From Zea mays (lineage: Eukaryota > Streptophyta > Magnoliopsida > Poales > Poaceae): a DNA stretch of 64,000 nucleotides. Each line of letters starts with the position of its first letter. Position 1 is the stretch's first letter. Shown here piece by piece: positions 10,416-21,904 of this stretch. Under the pieces are notes generated by a model. It saw only the letters and a list, made by a program, of their open reading frames with translations, searched no databases and had not been told where the DNA came from. The translations under genes and the position numbers were made by a program. The stretch spans positions 180,292,428 to 180,356,427 of the forward strand of contig NC_050101.1 of NCBI RefSeq assembly GCF_902167145.1. Direction: 5' to 3'.

Positions 10416-11294
10416 ATCTCCCCCTTTTTGGTGATTGATGCCAACACAAACCAAAGCAAATATAGAAGTGCATAATTGAACTAGTTTGCATAATGTAAGT
10501 GTAAAGGTTGCTTGGAATTGAGCCAATAAAACTACTTACAAGATATGCATGGAATGTTTCTTTCTTATTTAACATTTTGGACCACGTTTGCACCACTTGT
10601 TTTGTTTTTGCAAAACCTTTTGTAAATCCATTTCAAAGATCTTTTGCAAATAGTCAAAGGTAAATAAATAAGAGTTTGCAAAAGCATTTTCAAGATTTGA
10701 AATTTCCTCCCCCTGTTTCAAATGCTTTTCCTTTGACTAAACAAAACTCCCCTAAGAGAGATCCACCTCTTAGTGTTCAAGAGGGTTTTGATATACCATT
10801 TTTGAAATACTACTTTCTCCCCCTTTTGAACACAATAGGGTACCCATTGATAAATACTTTTGGAAAGCACTAAGTTTTTGAAATTGGTGGTGGTGCGGTC
10901 CTTTTGCTTTGGGCTCATTTCTCCCCCTTTTTGGCATGAATCGCCAAAAACGGAATCATTAGAGCCCTTGAAGTAATTTCTTCCCCTTTGGTCATAAGAG
11001 AATGAGTTAAGATTATACCAAAGACGAAGTTCGGTCCTTTTGCTTTTGAGCTTTTACTCTCTCCCCCAAGGATGAAGTCCTTTTCTTTGATGCTCATTTC
11101 TCCCCAAGGAATAGAGAGTTGCTCGGAGTGATGGCGAAGCATGAGTTACGGAGTGGAAGCCTTTGTCTTCGCCGAAGACTCCAATTCCCTTTCAATATAC
11201 CTATGACTTGGTTTGAAATAGACTTGAAAACACATTAGTCATAGCATATAAAAGAGATATGATCAAAGGTATTATAATGAGCTATGTGTGCAAG
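10416..11294 (-). other. 3' untranslated region of Ji-like element with repeated polypurine tracts
   Basis: Between the pol stop and the 3' LTR. On the minus strand it holds the terminal polypurine tract AAAAAGGGGGAGAT at 10429-10416 and further tracts near 10706, 10815, 10919, 10978, 11060 and 11100. Phrases such as GGTCCTTTTGCTTT repeat (10898, 11034). No gene seen. Confidence 0.75.
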
Positions 11295-14200
11295 CTAGCA
11301 AAAGAAATTTCTGGAATCAAGAATATTGAGCTCATGCCTAAGTCTGGTAAAAGATTGTTCATCAAGTGGCTTGGTAAAGATATCGGCTAATTGATCTTTA
11401 GTGTTAATGTACGAAATTTCGATATCCCCCTTTTGTTGGTGATCCCTAAGAAAATGATACCGAATGGCTATGTGCTTAGTGCGGCTATGCTCGACGGGAT
11501 TGTCGGCCATTTTGATTGCACTCTCATTATCACATAGCAAAGGGACTTTGGTTAATTTGTAACCGTAGTCCCGCAGGGTTTGCCTCATCCAAAGCAATTG
11601 CGCGCAACAATGTCCTGCGGCAATGTACTCGGCTTCGGCGGTGGAAAGAGCGACCGAATTTTGCTTCTTTGAAGCCCAAGACACCAAGGATCTTCCCAAG
11701 AACTGGCAAGTCCCTGATGTGCTCTTCCTATTGATTTTGCACCCCGCCCAATCGGCATCCGAATAACCAAGTAAATCAAATGTGGATCCCCGAGGGTACC
11801 AAAGCCCAAACTTAGGGGTATAAGCCAAATATCTCAAGATTCGTTTTACGGCCGTAAGGTGGGATTCCTTAGGGTCGGATTGGAATCTTGCACACATGCA
11901 AACGGAAAGCATAATGTCCGGTCGAGATGCACATAAATAAAGCAATGAACCGATCATCGACCGGTATACCTTTTGATCCACGGACTTACCTCCCGTGTCG
12001 AGGTCGAGATGCCCATTAGTTCCCATGGGTGTCTTGATGGGTTTGGCATCCTTCATCCCAAACTTGGTTAGAATGTCTTGAGTGTACTTCGTTTGGCTAA
12101 TGAAGGTGCCCTCTTGGAGTTGCTTGACTTGGAATCCCAGAAAATACTTCAACTCCCCATCATTGACATCTCGAATTTCTGTGTCATGATCCTACTAAAC
12201 TCTTCACATGTAGACTCGTTAGTAGACCCAAATATAATATCATCAACATAAATTTGGCATACAAACAAGTCATTTTCAAGAGTTTTAGTAAAGAGTGTAG
12301 GATCGGCCTTGCCAACTTTGAAGCCATTAGCAATAAGGAAATCTCTTAGGCATTCATACCATGCTCTTGGGGCTTGCTTGAGCCCATAAAGCGCCTTAGA
12401 GAGCCTATAGACATGGTTAGGGTACTCACTGTCTTCAAAGCCGGGAGGTTGCTCAACATAGACCTCTTCCTTGATCGGTCCGTTGAGGAAGGCACTTTTC
12501 ACGTCCATTTGATAAAGCTTAAAGCCATGGTAAGTAGCATAGGCTAATAATATGCGGATTGACTCAAGCCTAGCTACGGGTGCATAGGTTTCACCGAAAT
12601 CCAAACCTTCGACTTGTGAATACCCTTTGGCCACGAGTCGAGCTTTGTTCCTTGTCACCACACCATGCTCATCTTGCTTGTTGCGGAAGACCCATTTGGT
12701 TCCTACAACATTTTGATTAGGACGTGGAACTAAATGCCATTCCTCGTTTCTAGTGAAGTTGTTGAGCTCCTCTTGCATCGCCACCACCCAATCCGAATCT
12801 TGAAGAGCTTCCTCTACCCTGTGTGGCTCAATAGAGGAAACAAAAGAGTAATGTTCACAAAAATGAGCAACCCGAGATCGAGTAGTTACCCCCTTATGAA
12901 TGTCGCCGAGGATGGTGTCGACGGGGTGATCTCGTTGGATTGCTTGGTGGACTCTTGGGTGTGACGGTCTTGGTTCTTCCTCATCCTGCTTTTCTTGATC
13001 ATTTGCATCTCCCCCTTGATCATTGCCATTATCTTGAGGTGGCTCATCTTCTTGATTTTGTTCTTCATCAACTTGAGCCTCATCCTCAATTTGAGTTGGT
13101 GGAGATGCTTGCATGGAGGAGGATGGTTGATCTTGTGCATTTGGAGGCTCCTCGGATTCCTTAGGACACACATCCCCAATGGACATGTTCCTGAGCGCTA
13201 TGCATGGAGCCTGTTCTTCACCTACTTCATCAAGATCAACGTGCTCTACTTGAGAGCCGTTAGTTTCATCAAACACAACGTCACATGAGACTTCAACTAG
13301 TCCAGTGGACTTGTTAAAGACCCTATATGCCCTTGTGTTTGAGTCATAACCAAGTAAAAAGCCTTCTACAGTTTTAGGAGCAAATTTAGATTTTCTACCT
13401 CTTTTAATAAGAATGAAGCATTTGCTACCAAAAACTCTAAAATATGAAATGTTGGGCTTTTTACCGGTTAGGAGTTCATATGATGTCTTCTTGAGGATTC
13501 GGTGAAGATATAACCGGTTGATGGCGTAGCAGGCGGTGTTGACTGCTTCGGCCCAAAACCGGTCCGGTGTCTTGTACTCATCAAGCATGGTTCGTGCCAT
13601 GTCCAATAGAGTTCGATTCTTCCTCTCCACTACACCATTTTGTTGTGGAGTGTAGGGAGAAGAGAACTCATGCTTGATGCCCTCCTCCTCAAGGAAGCCT
13701 TCGATTTGTGAGTTCTTGAACTCCGTCCCATTGTCGCTTCTTATTTTCTTGATCCTTAAGCTGAACTCATTTTGAGCCCGTCTCAAGAATCCCTTTAAAG
13801 TCTCTTGGGTTTGAGATTTTTCCTGTAAAAAGAATACCCAAGTGAAGCGAGAATAATCATCCACTATTACAAGACAATACTTACTCCCGCCGATGCTTAT
13901 GTAAGCAATCGGGCCGAATAGATCCATGTGGAGTAGCTCAAGCGGCCTGTCGGTCGTCATGATGTTCTTGTGTGGATGATGGACTCCAACTTGCTTCCCC
14001 GCCTGGCATGCGCTACAAATCCTGTCTTTCTCAAAATGAACATTTGTTAATCCTAAAATGTGTTCTCCCTTTAGAAGCTTGTGAAGATTCTTCATCCCAA
14101 CATGGGCTAGTCGGCGATGCCAGAGCCAACCCATGTTAGTCTTAGCAATTAAGCAAGTGTCGAGTTCAGCTCTATCAAAATCTACCAAGTATAGCTGACC

Positions 14201-14539
14201 CTCTAACACTCCCTTAAATGCTATTGAATCATCACTTCTTCTAAAGACAGTGACACCTACATCAGTGAATAGACAGTTGTAGCCCATTTGACATAATTGG
14301 GAAACAGAAAGCAAGTTGTAATCTAAGGAATCAACAAGAAAAACATTGGAAATAGAATGGTCAGGAGATATAGCAATTTTACCCAATCCTTTGACCAAAC
14401 CTTGATTTCCATCCCCGAATGTGATAGCTCGTTGGGGATCTTGATTTTTCTCATATGAGGAGAACATCCTTTTCTCCCCGGTCATGTGGTTTGTGCACCC
14501 GCTGTCGAGTATCCAACTTGAGCCCCCGGATGCATAAAC
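11295..14539 (-). pseudogene. pol of Ji-like element (PR-INT-RT-RNH), one frameshift
   Basis: Ty1-copia polyprotein. Protease motif [11 protein letters not shown] is just after 14539. Integrase follows: zinc finger [15 protein letters not shown]...CSACQAGKQ, then core residues in [17 protein letters not shown] and [12 protein letters not shown] has [12 protein letters not shown] and catalytic YVDD at 12250-12239. RNase H has GYSDADWAGC and STAEAEYIAAGHC. A frame change at about 12150-12155, in a G run just after EMSMMG, separates RT from RNase H. Apart from that the frame is open, so this copy is one base from an intact gene. Immediately upstream in the pol frame is a TAG that ends a pyrimidine-rich acceptor-like tract. 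Confidence 0.92.
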
Positions 14540-14552
14540 CTACAAAACAAAT

Positions 14553-17246
14553 TTAGTTCTTGACTTTAGGTACCCAAACTGTTTTGGGTCCTTTGGCATT
14601 AGATACAAGAACTTTGGGTACCCAAACACAAGTCTTGGAGCCCTTGTGTTTGTTCCCAACAAACTTGGCAACGACCTTGCCGGATTTGTTAGTAAGCACA
14701 TAAGAAGCATCAAAAGTTTTAAATGCAATGCTATGTTCATTTGATGCATTAGAAATTTTCTTTCTAGGCAACTTGGCACGGGTTGGTTGCCTAGAGCTAG
14801 ATGTCTCACCCTTATACATAAAAGCATGATTGGGGCCAGAGTGAGACTTCCTAGAATGAATTTTCCTAATTTTGCTCTCGGGATAACCGGCAGGGTACAA
14901 AATGTAACCCTCGTTATCCTGAGGCATGGGAGCTTTGCCCTTAACAAAGTTAGACAAATTTTTAGGAGTGGCATTAAGTTTGACATTGTCTCCCCTTTGG
15001 AAGCCAATGCCATCCTTGATGCCAGGGCGTCTCCCATTATAAAGCATGCTACGAGCAAATTTAAATTTCTCATTTTCTAGGTTGTGCTCGGCAATTTTAG
15101 CATCTAATTTTGCTATATGATCATTTTGTTGTTTAATTAAGGCCATATGATCAAGAATAGCATTAACATCAATATCTCTACATCTAGTGCAAATAGAAAC
15201 ATGCTCAAGATTAGATGTAGAGGGTTTGCAAGATTTAAGTTCTACAACCTTAGCATGCAACATTTCATTCTTAGTTCTAAGGTCGGAAATAGTAGCATTG
15301 CAAACATCAAAATTTTTAGCCTTAGCAATTAAATTTTCATTCTCTAATCTAAGGCTAGCAAGAGATGCATTCAATTCATCAATCTTAGCAAGCAAGTCAA
15401 TGTTATCATCTCTAAGATTGGGAATTGAAACATTACAAACATGTGAATCAACCTTAGCATTTAAAATAGCATTTTCATTTCTAAGGTTGTCAATCATCTC
15501 ACGGCAAGTGCTTAGCTCACTAGACAATTTTTCACATTTTTCTACTTCTAGTGCATAAGCCCTTTTAACCTTAACATGTTTCTTGTTTTCTTTAATTAGA
15601 CAATCCTCTTGGGAGTCCAAAAGGTCATCCTTTTCATGAATAGCATTAATCAATTCATTTAGTTTTTCTTTTTGCTCCATGTTAAGATTGGCAAAGAGAA
15701 TACGCAAATTATCCTCCTCATCACTAGCATTATCATCACTAGACGATTCATATTTAGTGGAGGAGTTGGATTTAACCTTCTTCTTTTTGCCGTCCTTTGC
15801 CATGAGGCACTTGTGGCCGACGTTGGGGAAGAGGAGTCCCTTGGTGACGGCGATGTTGGCGGCGTCCTCGTCGTCGGAGGAGTCGCTTGAGCTTTCGTCG
15901 GAATCCCATTCCCGACAAACATGGGCATCGCCGCCCTTCTTCTTGTAATACCTTTTCTTCTCCTTTCTTCTTCCCTTCTTGTCGTCGCCTCGGTCACTGT
16001 CACTAGATATAGGACATTTAGCAATAAAATGACCGGGCTTACCACACTTGTAGCAAACCTTCTTGGAGCGGGACTTGTAGTCCTTCCCCCTCCTTTGCTT
16101 GAGGATTTGGCGGAAGCTCTTGATGACGAGCGCCATTTCCTCATTGTCGAGCTTGGAGGCGTCTATTGGTTGTCTACTTGGTGTAGACTCCTCCTTCTTC
16201 TCCTCCGTTGCCTTGAATGCAACGGGTTGGGCTTCGGATGGGTCGCCAAGCTCGTTGATTTTCCTCGAGCCTTCTATCATGCACTCAAAACTTACAAAAT
16301 GCCCGATAACTTCCTCGGGGGTCATTTTAGTATATCTAGGATTACCACGAATCAATTGAACTTGAGTGGGATTTAGAAAAATGAGAGATCTTAAAATAAC
16401 ATTTACCACTTCGTGGTCATCCCACTTCTTGCTCCCGAGGTTGCGCACTTGGTTCACCAAAGTCTTGAGCCGGTTGTACATATGTTGTGGCTCCTCCCCT
16501 TTGTGAAGCCGGAACCGACCGAGCTCCCCCTCGATCGTTTCCCGCTTGGTGATCTTGGTGAGCTCATCTCCCTCGTGCGCGGTTTTGAGTACATCCCAAA
16601 TCTCCTTTGCATTTTTCAACCCTTGCACTTTGTTGTATTCTTCCTTGCTTAGAGAGGCAAGGAGTATGGTTGCGGCTTGAGAGTTGAAGTGCTCGATTTG
16701 GGCTACCTCATCCTCATCATAATTCTCATCCCCTATTGATGGTACCTGTACACCAAACTCAACAACATCCCATATACCTTTGTGGAGCGAGATTAGATGA
16801 AATTGCATTAAATCGCTCCACCTAGCGTAATCTTCACCATCAAAAGTTGGTGGTTTGCCTAATGGGACGGAAAGTAAAGGTGTATGTTTGGAAGTGCGAG
16901 GGTAGCGTAGGGGGATCTTACTATACTTCTTGCGCTCTTGGCGCTTAGAAGTGACGGAGGGCGCATCGGAGTCGGACGTAGAAGTTGATGAAGTGTCGGT
17001 CTCGTAGTAGACCACCTTCCTCATCCTTTTGTGCTTGTCGCCTTTCCGATGTGGCTTGTGGGAAGAAGATTTTTCCTTCTTCTCTTTGTGGTGAGAAGAA
17101 GATTTCTTCTCCTTCCCTTTGTTGGAGGAGTTCTTCTTCTTCTCCCTCCTTTTGGTGCGGGACTCTTCCGATGAAGTGCTCCCGTAGCTTGTAGTGGGCT
17201 TTTCGCCGGTCTCCATCTCCTTCTTGGCGTGATCTCCCGACATCAC
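14553..17246 (-). CDS. gag of Ji-like copia element (897 aa, intact)
   Basis: Intact Gag of SIRE-lineage length. The N-terminus is Lys/Ser-rich and highly charged (residues 1-100). The copia-type gag core (UBN2/gag-polypeptide family) covers about 115-330, with FDGEDYARWSDLMQFHLIS and YNRLKTLVNQVRNLGSKKW. A CCHC zinc knuckle CYKCGKPGHFIAKC is at 398-411, binding RNA in virus-like particles. An acidic/Ser stretch and a long coiled coil (about 515-730) follow. The start is 46 bp inside the LTR, just after the PBS. The TAA stop lies 14 bp before the pol frame opens in the +1 frame. Confidence 0.93.
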   Translation of the reverse strand: MMSGDHAKKEMETGEKPTTSYGSTSSEESRTKRREKKKNSSNKGKEKKSSSHHKEKKEKSSSHKPHRKGDKHKRMRKVVYYETDTSSTSTSDSDAPSVTSKRQERKKYSKIPLRYPRTSKHTPLLSVPLGKPPTFDGEDYARWSDLMQFHLISLHKGIWDVVEFGVQVPSIGDENYDEDEVAQIEHFNSQAATILLASLSKEEYNKVQGLKNAKEIWDVLKTAHEGDELTKITKRETIEGELGRFRLHKGEEPQHMYNRLKTLVNQVRNLGSKKWDDHEVVNVILRSLIFLNPTQVQLIRGNPRYTKMTPEEVIGHFVSFECMIEGSRKINELGDPSEAQPVAFKATEEKKEESTPSRQPIDASKLDNEEMALVIKSFRQILKQRRGKDYKSRSKKVCYKCGKPGHFIAKCPISSDSDRGDDKKGRRKEKKRYYKKKGGDAHVCREWDSDESSSDSSDDEDAANIAVTKGLLFPNVGHKCLMAKDGKKKKVKSNSSTKYESSSDDNASDEEDNLRILFANLNMEQKEKLNELINAIHEKDDLLDSQEDCLIKENKKHVKVKRAYALEVEKCEKLSSELSTCREMIDNLRNENAILNAKVDSHVCNVSIPNLRDDNIDLLAKIDELNASLASLRLENENLIAKAKNFDVCNATISDLRTKNEMLHAKVVELKSCKPSTSNLEHVSICTRCRDIDVNAILDHMALIKQQNDHIAKLDAKIAEHNLENEKFKFARSMLYNGRRPGIKDGIGFQRGDNVKLNATPKNLSNFVKGKAPMPQDNEGYILYPAGYPESKIRKIHSRKSHSGPNHAFMYKGETSSSRQPTRAKLPRKKISNASNEHSIAFKTFDASYVLTNKSGKVVAKFVGNKHKGSKTCVWVPKVLVSNAKGPKTVWVPKVKN

Positions 17247-17277
17247 TTCGAGCGGTTAGGCTCTAATGAAGAACCGA

Positions 17278-17291
17278 GCTCTGATACCAAT
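17278..17291 (-). other. Primer binding site of Ji-like element
   Basis: Minus strand ATTGGTATCAGAGC directly next to the LTR; complementary to initiator tRNA-Met, as usual for SIRE-lineage copia elements. Confidence 0.9.
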
Positions 17292-18612
17292 TGATAGTCG
17301 CCTAGAGGGGGGGTGAATAGGGCGAAACTGAAATTTACAAATATAAACACAACTACAAGCCGGGTTAGCGTTAGAAATATAAACGAGTCCGCGAGAGAGG
17401 GGGCAAAACAAATCGCAAGCAAATAAGGAGAGTGACACGCGGATTTGTTTTACCGAGGTTCGGTTCTTGCAAACCTACTCCCCGTTGAGGAGGCCACAAA
17501 GGCCGGGTCTCTTTCAACCCTTCCCTCTCTCAAACGGTCCCTCGGACCGAGTGAGCTTTCCTTCTTCTCAATCAACCGGGAACAAAACTTCCCCGCAAGG
17601 GCCACCACACAATCGGTGCCTCTTGCCTCGGTTACAATTGAGTGTTGATCACAAGAGCAAAAGAGAAAGAAAGAATGCGATCCAAGCGCAAGAGCTCAAA
17701 TGAACACGGCAAATCACTCTCACTAGTCACTAGGGTTTTGTGTGGAATTGGAGAGGATTTGATCTCTTTGAATGTGTCTAGAATTGAATGCCTAGCTCTT
17801 GTAAGTGGTTGAGAAGTGGAAAACTTGGATTGCCATGAATGTGGGGTGGTTGGGGTATTTATAGCCCCAACCACCAAACTTGACCGTTGGCTGGAGGCGT
17901 CTGTTCGATGGCGCACCGGACAGTCCGGTGCACACCGGACAGTCCGGTGCCCCTGCCACGTCATCACTGCCGTTGGATTCTAGCCGTTGGAGCTTCTGAC
18001 TTGTGGGCCCGCCTGGGTGTCCGGTGCACACCGGACATGTACTGTTTGATGTCCGGTGCACCGGTATGGGCAAGCCTGACGTCTGCGCGCGCTGCGCGCG
18101 CATTAAATGCACCGCAGAGAGCCGTTGGCGCCGAAGAGAGCCGTTGCTCCGCTGGTACACCGGACAGTCCGGTGCACACCGGACAGTCCGGTGAATTATA
18201 GCGGAGCGGCTGTCGTGAAAACCCGAGGATGACGAGTTCCGGAGGCCGCGGTTCGTTGGCGCACCGGACATGTCCGGTGCACACCGGACAGTCCGGTGAA
18301 TTATAGCGCGCCGGCCTCCGCGAATTCCCGAGAGTGAAGAGTTGGAGTCTGAGTCCCCTGGTGCACCGGACAGGTACTGTTTACTGTCCGGTGGCACACC
18401 AGACAGTCCGGTGCGCCAGACCAGGGGTGCCCTCGGTTGCCCCTTTGCTCCTTTATTGAATCCAACACTTGGTCTTTTTATTGGCTAGATGTGAACCTTT
18501 TGCACCTGTATAACTTATACACTAGAGCAAACTAGTTAGTCCAAAGATTTGTGTTGGGCAATTCAACCACCAAAATTATATAGGAACTAGGTGTAAGCCT
18601 AATTCCCTTTCA
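17292..18612 (-). repeat. 5' LTR of Ji-like element (1321 bp)
   Basis: Same ends and length as 9095-10415. Contains the palindrome cluster (17912-18417) and a minus-strand TATAAATA at 17863-17856. The AGTAC duplication follows at 18613. Confidence 0.93.
17856..17863 (-). promoter_or_regulatory. TATA box, 5' LTR of Ji-like element
   Basis: TATAAATA on the minus strand in the transcribing LTR, about 610 bp upstream (minus sense) of the gag start, with the palindrome cluster further upstream. The likely core promoter of the element. Confidence 0.65.
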
Positions 18613-20554
18613 AGTACACATCAACGTACTCAGCAAATGTCCCGTTTGGCTAAAGTGGACTGGCTATATGTGGAGTTAAGGTTAAGCAGTTGCTTTTAGT
18701 TGGTCAAGTATTTATTACTAATAGTAGAGCCAAATTTTAGTAATAAACCCAGTTATTACCCAAATGTACTCCCTCCAAGAGGAAATACCAGAGATCATAA
18801 TTATAACCATCATCATTAAACATCATCATAAAAGTATCCAAAGTTCTTCTAATCAAAGAGGATCCCAAGGCCGCTCTTAACCGTGAGCACGGCTAGTATA
18901 CCAGTTTCTAACACTCTGCAGATGTTGCACACTTTACCCACAAGTCGTGATTCTCATTCTGCCTGGAGATCATGACTCTCTATTGATCACTACCAAGGTG
19001 ACCTAACCGGGTCTCACTATGTAGCCTTTTCAAAGATTCCCAGAGGTCATAGTCACCCGTTAGGTTTCTCTAGTTTGATAAACACAGTACTTGTCCCCAT
19101 AGGAAGGGCGACTAACAAAACCAAATCAAAGAACCTCTGCAACCAGCCTCGGTAGAGCAAGTACTATGCCCGGACCCCATTGACGGCCCAAGGTGAAGCC
19201 AACTACAGCTCAAGTTCCTCTAATTAATCAGCTAAGGGCATCCCATTCCACCCTCATGGTTGTACTGTTATCCCAGGCGGTCACTCAACGAACAGGTCCT
19301 TACGGAGAGGTACTCAGGAAACAACATAAGTCCCCTAAAGTATCACAAGATCATCATCGGGATAACATCATTGTCTCATAAATATTCACATCATGTTTGT
19401 TGATTAAGTTAAGAAATAGCATAAAGCTAACCATGATAACCCAAAAGGTAAACAAGGATAAGGTAAATACAGACTAGTCAATCCTTAGGTTTCAATAAAG
19501 TAATGCGGGACAATGAATTATAAAGTATGTAGGACATAATAGGTCAGAGGACACTTGCCTTCACCAGGTTGTTCCTCAGGAAGATCTTCGTCAACACACT
19601 CAGGAACCACGCGCTGCTCGTTGTCTAAACAACGCGATCATGCATTCAATACATTTGGATAAAAACGAAAGAACGATACACCAAACAAATGCAATCAAGT
19701 GAACACAGGTTTGACAGAGCAGTATAACATAAAAAGGTAAACCTAGGTGCTAGGGTGGATTAGTACACTTAGAGATTAGTGTTTCCCTAAATATTATGGA
19801 TTACATAATTTAGTTCCACTAATTTTAGTGAGACATAAAATTATACCAGGGATAAATTCATACATGACATATTATTAATCTCACAAAGTTAAATACCTAA
19901 GTATCATTAGGGTTTTCCTTTTTTATTTTCCTATTTCATAAACAAATTATTACATACACTAACCTATAGCTTAGGCATAAAATTAAAGTGTACAGACAGT
20001 GAATGATCATAAATTATTTAGACAGAGAATAATCCTATGAACATTTTGCAATTTGAATCACTCAATTTCGAGTTCATATGAAAAAGATATGAAATAAACA
20101 AGTTTTGAAGTTTAAAATACAAAATTAGGTCCAATTTTGTGATTAATAAAAAGGTCAGGGGTATGTTTATAAGAATATAGGGGCCTGCGCGCAAAACCTA
20201 AAGGACGGCAGGTTGATTCTCGATAAACCAAGGGTCTCTTTAACAAAATTACACGTGAAGGGGTATCAATTCTGCTCAGCCGTCAGATATCAACGGCCGA
20301 GATCAGACCCCACAGACGAGCGCGCGCGCGTGGATGCGCGGCGAGTGCTGACAAGCGGGCCAGGATGCGTCAGCAACCCAGGTGCGTGGTGGACTGACCG
20401 GTCGGGCCCAACTGTAGGGTGCGGGTGAGGGGTGAATCCGAGCAGTCCGATCCGAATGGGACGGTTAGGATTATATCTGGTTTAATTGAGTCGGGCCGTC
20501 CGATTAGAAATGGGCAGCTAGGATGGGCGCAAGGGACTTTGCCTTCTCCGGTTA
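18613..20554 (-). repeat. LTR of element D, segment 2
   Basis: Continues from 9094 after removal of the Ji-like element and its AGTAC duplication. Moderate GC to 19700, AT-rich to about 20200, then GC-rich to the GGTTA duplication at 20550. No open gene of convincing length. Assigned to the D LTR because it joins 8708-9094 on one side and 49231-50421 on the other. Confidence 0.65.
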
Positions 20555-20784
20555 TGAAAGGGAAATGTGCCCTTGGGCCATTTCTAAGTATTTTGGTGAT
20601 TTAGTGTCCAACACAAGTGCCTAAATGTAAAATGGTGGACAAAGTACGAATCAAGGATAAATGTATGTTTCTCAGACTTAGTACATTGTTTTAGAGACTA
20701 ATGTATTGTGTCTAAGTGCTGGAAACAGGAAAAATCTAATTGGAAATGTCTTGGCTCGAGCAGCCAAGAATCTGCTTAGTCTGG

Positions 20785-21200
20785 GAGCACCGGACCGTCC
20801 GGTGGAGCACCGGACAGTGTCCGGTGCGCCAGGCTGGCTCGAGCAAAGTGGCTGCTCTCGGGACTTCGACGGCGGTGTACGGCTATAATTCACCGGACTG
20901 TCTGGTGGAGCACCGGACTGTCCGGTGGGCCGTTCACAGGCGAACTCGTCGCTCTCGGGAATTCATCGGCGACATACGGCTATAATTCACCGGACTGTCC
21001 GGTGAGCCAACGGTCGGCCGGGCCAACGGTCAGCCGCGCAATCTGCGCGGGACACGTGGCCGAGCCAACGGCTAGAAGAAGGCACCGGACTGTCCGGTGT
21101 GCACCGGACATGTCCGGTGCGCCAACGGCTCTCAGCCTGCCAACGGTCGACTATGCCATTTATGGAAAGAAATCGAGCACCGGACAGTGTCCGGTGCGCG
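20785..21200. repeat. Palindrome cluster in first Opie-like LTR
   Basis: Copies of CACCGGACTGTCCGGTG and close variants (CACCGGACAGTGTCCGGTG). The same core as in the Ji-like LTR but in a different sequence background. Equivalent clusters lie at 28530-28980 and 48119-48568. Confidence 0.85.
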
Positions 21201-21264
21201 AGTCGACAGAAGGCAAGATCAGCCTTCCTAGATTGCTCTCAATGGCTCCTAGCTGCCTTGGGGC

Positions 21265-21272
21265 TATAAAAG
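21265..21272 (+). promoter_or_regulatory. TATA box, first Opie-like LTR
   Basis: GGGGCTATAAAAGGGACC; a strong plant-type TATA box just downstream of the palindrome cluster. Confidence 0.7.
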
Positions 21273-21857
21273 GGACCCCTAGGCGCATGGAGGAGTACAC
21301 CAAGCATTTCTACAACATTCCTGAGCACCAAGACATCGATTCCGCGCCTTTGATTCTTTGCGATAGCAATTAGAGCTCTAGTTGAGTGGTGAACTCATTG
21401 AGTTGTGTTGTGAGCTCTCGTTGCGACTTGTGTGCGAGGTGTTGATGTGATTTCTTGTCTTGAGTGCGTTGCTAATCCCTCCCTTGCTCTGTGCTTCTTT
21501 GTGAACTTCAAGTGTAAGGGCGAGAGGCTCCAAGTTGTGGAGATTCCTCGCAAACGGGATTGAGTAAAGCAAGCAAAGCACCGTGGTATTCAAGTGGGTC
21601 TTTGGACCGCTTGAGAGGGGTTGATTGCAACCCTCGTCCGTTGGGACGCCACAACGTGGAGTAGGCAAGCGTTGGTCTTGGCCGAACCACGGGATAACCA
21701 CCGTGCCATCTCTGTGATTGATTTCTTGTGGTTATTGTGTTTTGACTCCTCTCTAGCCACTTGGCAATTATTGTGCTAACGATTAACCAAGTTTTGTGGC
21801 TTAAGTTTTCAAGTTTCACAGGATCACCTATTCACCCCCCCTCTAGGTGCTCTCAAT

Positions 21858-21870
21858 TGGTATCAGAGTC
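21858..21870 (+). other. Primer binding site, Opie-like copy 1
   Basis: TGGTATCAGAGTC after the LTR end and an AT dinucleotide; tRNA-Met type. The copy 2 site reads TGGTATCAGAGCC, so copy 1 has one change. Confidence 0.85.
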
Positions 21871-21904
21871 GTTCTCTTCACAAAGGGACTAACCGCCCGA
21901 AGAG

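Larger units (their letters stand above)
9095..18612 (-). mobile_element. Ji/PREM-2-like Ty1-copia (SIRE lineage) element, complete
   Basis: 9518 bp, flanked by a perfect 5-bp duplication AGTAC (9090-9094 and 18613-18617). LTRs of 1321 bp each lie at 9095-10415 and 17292-18612. The minus-strand order is 5' LTR, PBS (ATTGGTATCAGAGC at 17291-17278), gag (17246-14553), pol (14539-11295), a long 3' region with many polypurine tracts, then the 3' LTR. Only two substitutions between the LTRs were seen by eye (near 10157 and 10200), so insertion was recent. Size and LTR length fit maize PREM-2/Ji. Confidence 0.93.
20555..21855 (+). repeat. First LTR of the Opie-like tandem (1301 bp)
   Basis: TGAAAGGGAAATGTGCCC...CTAGGTGCTCTCA. 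It is 38 bp shorter than the third LTR because two 19-bp palindrome units are missing, at about 21004 and 21198. TATAAAAG at 21265-21272. The C run near the 3' end has 7 bases. Confidence 0.93.

Noticed and set aside
14540..15073. 177-residue minus-strand frame overlapping the Ji-like gag
   Set aside because: Shadow of the intact gag frame; hydrophobic composition comes from frame offset.
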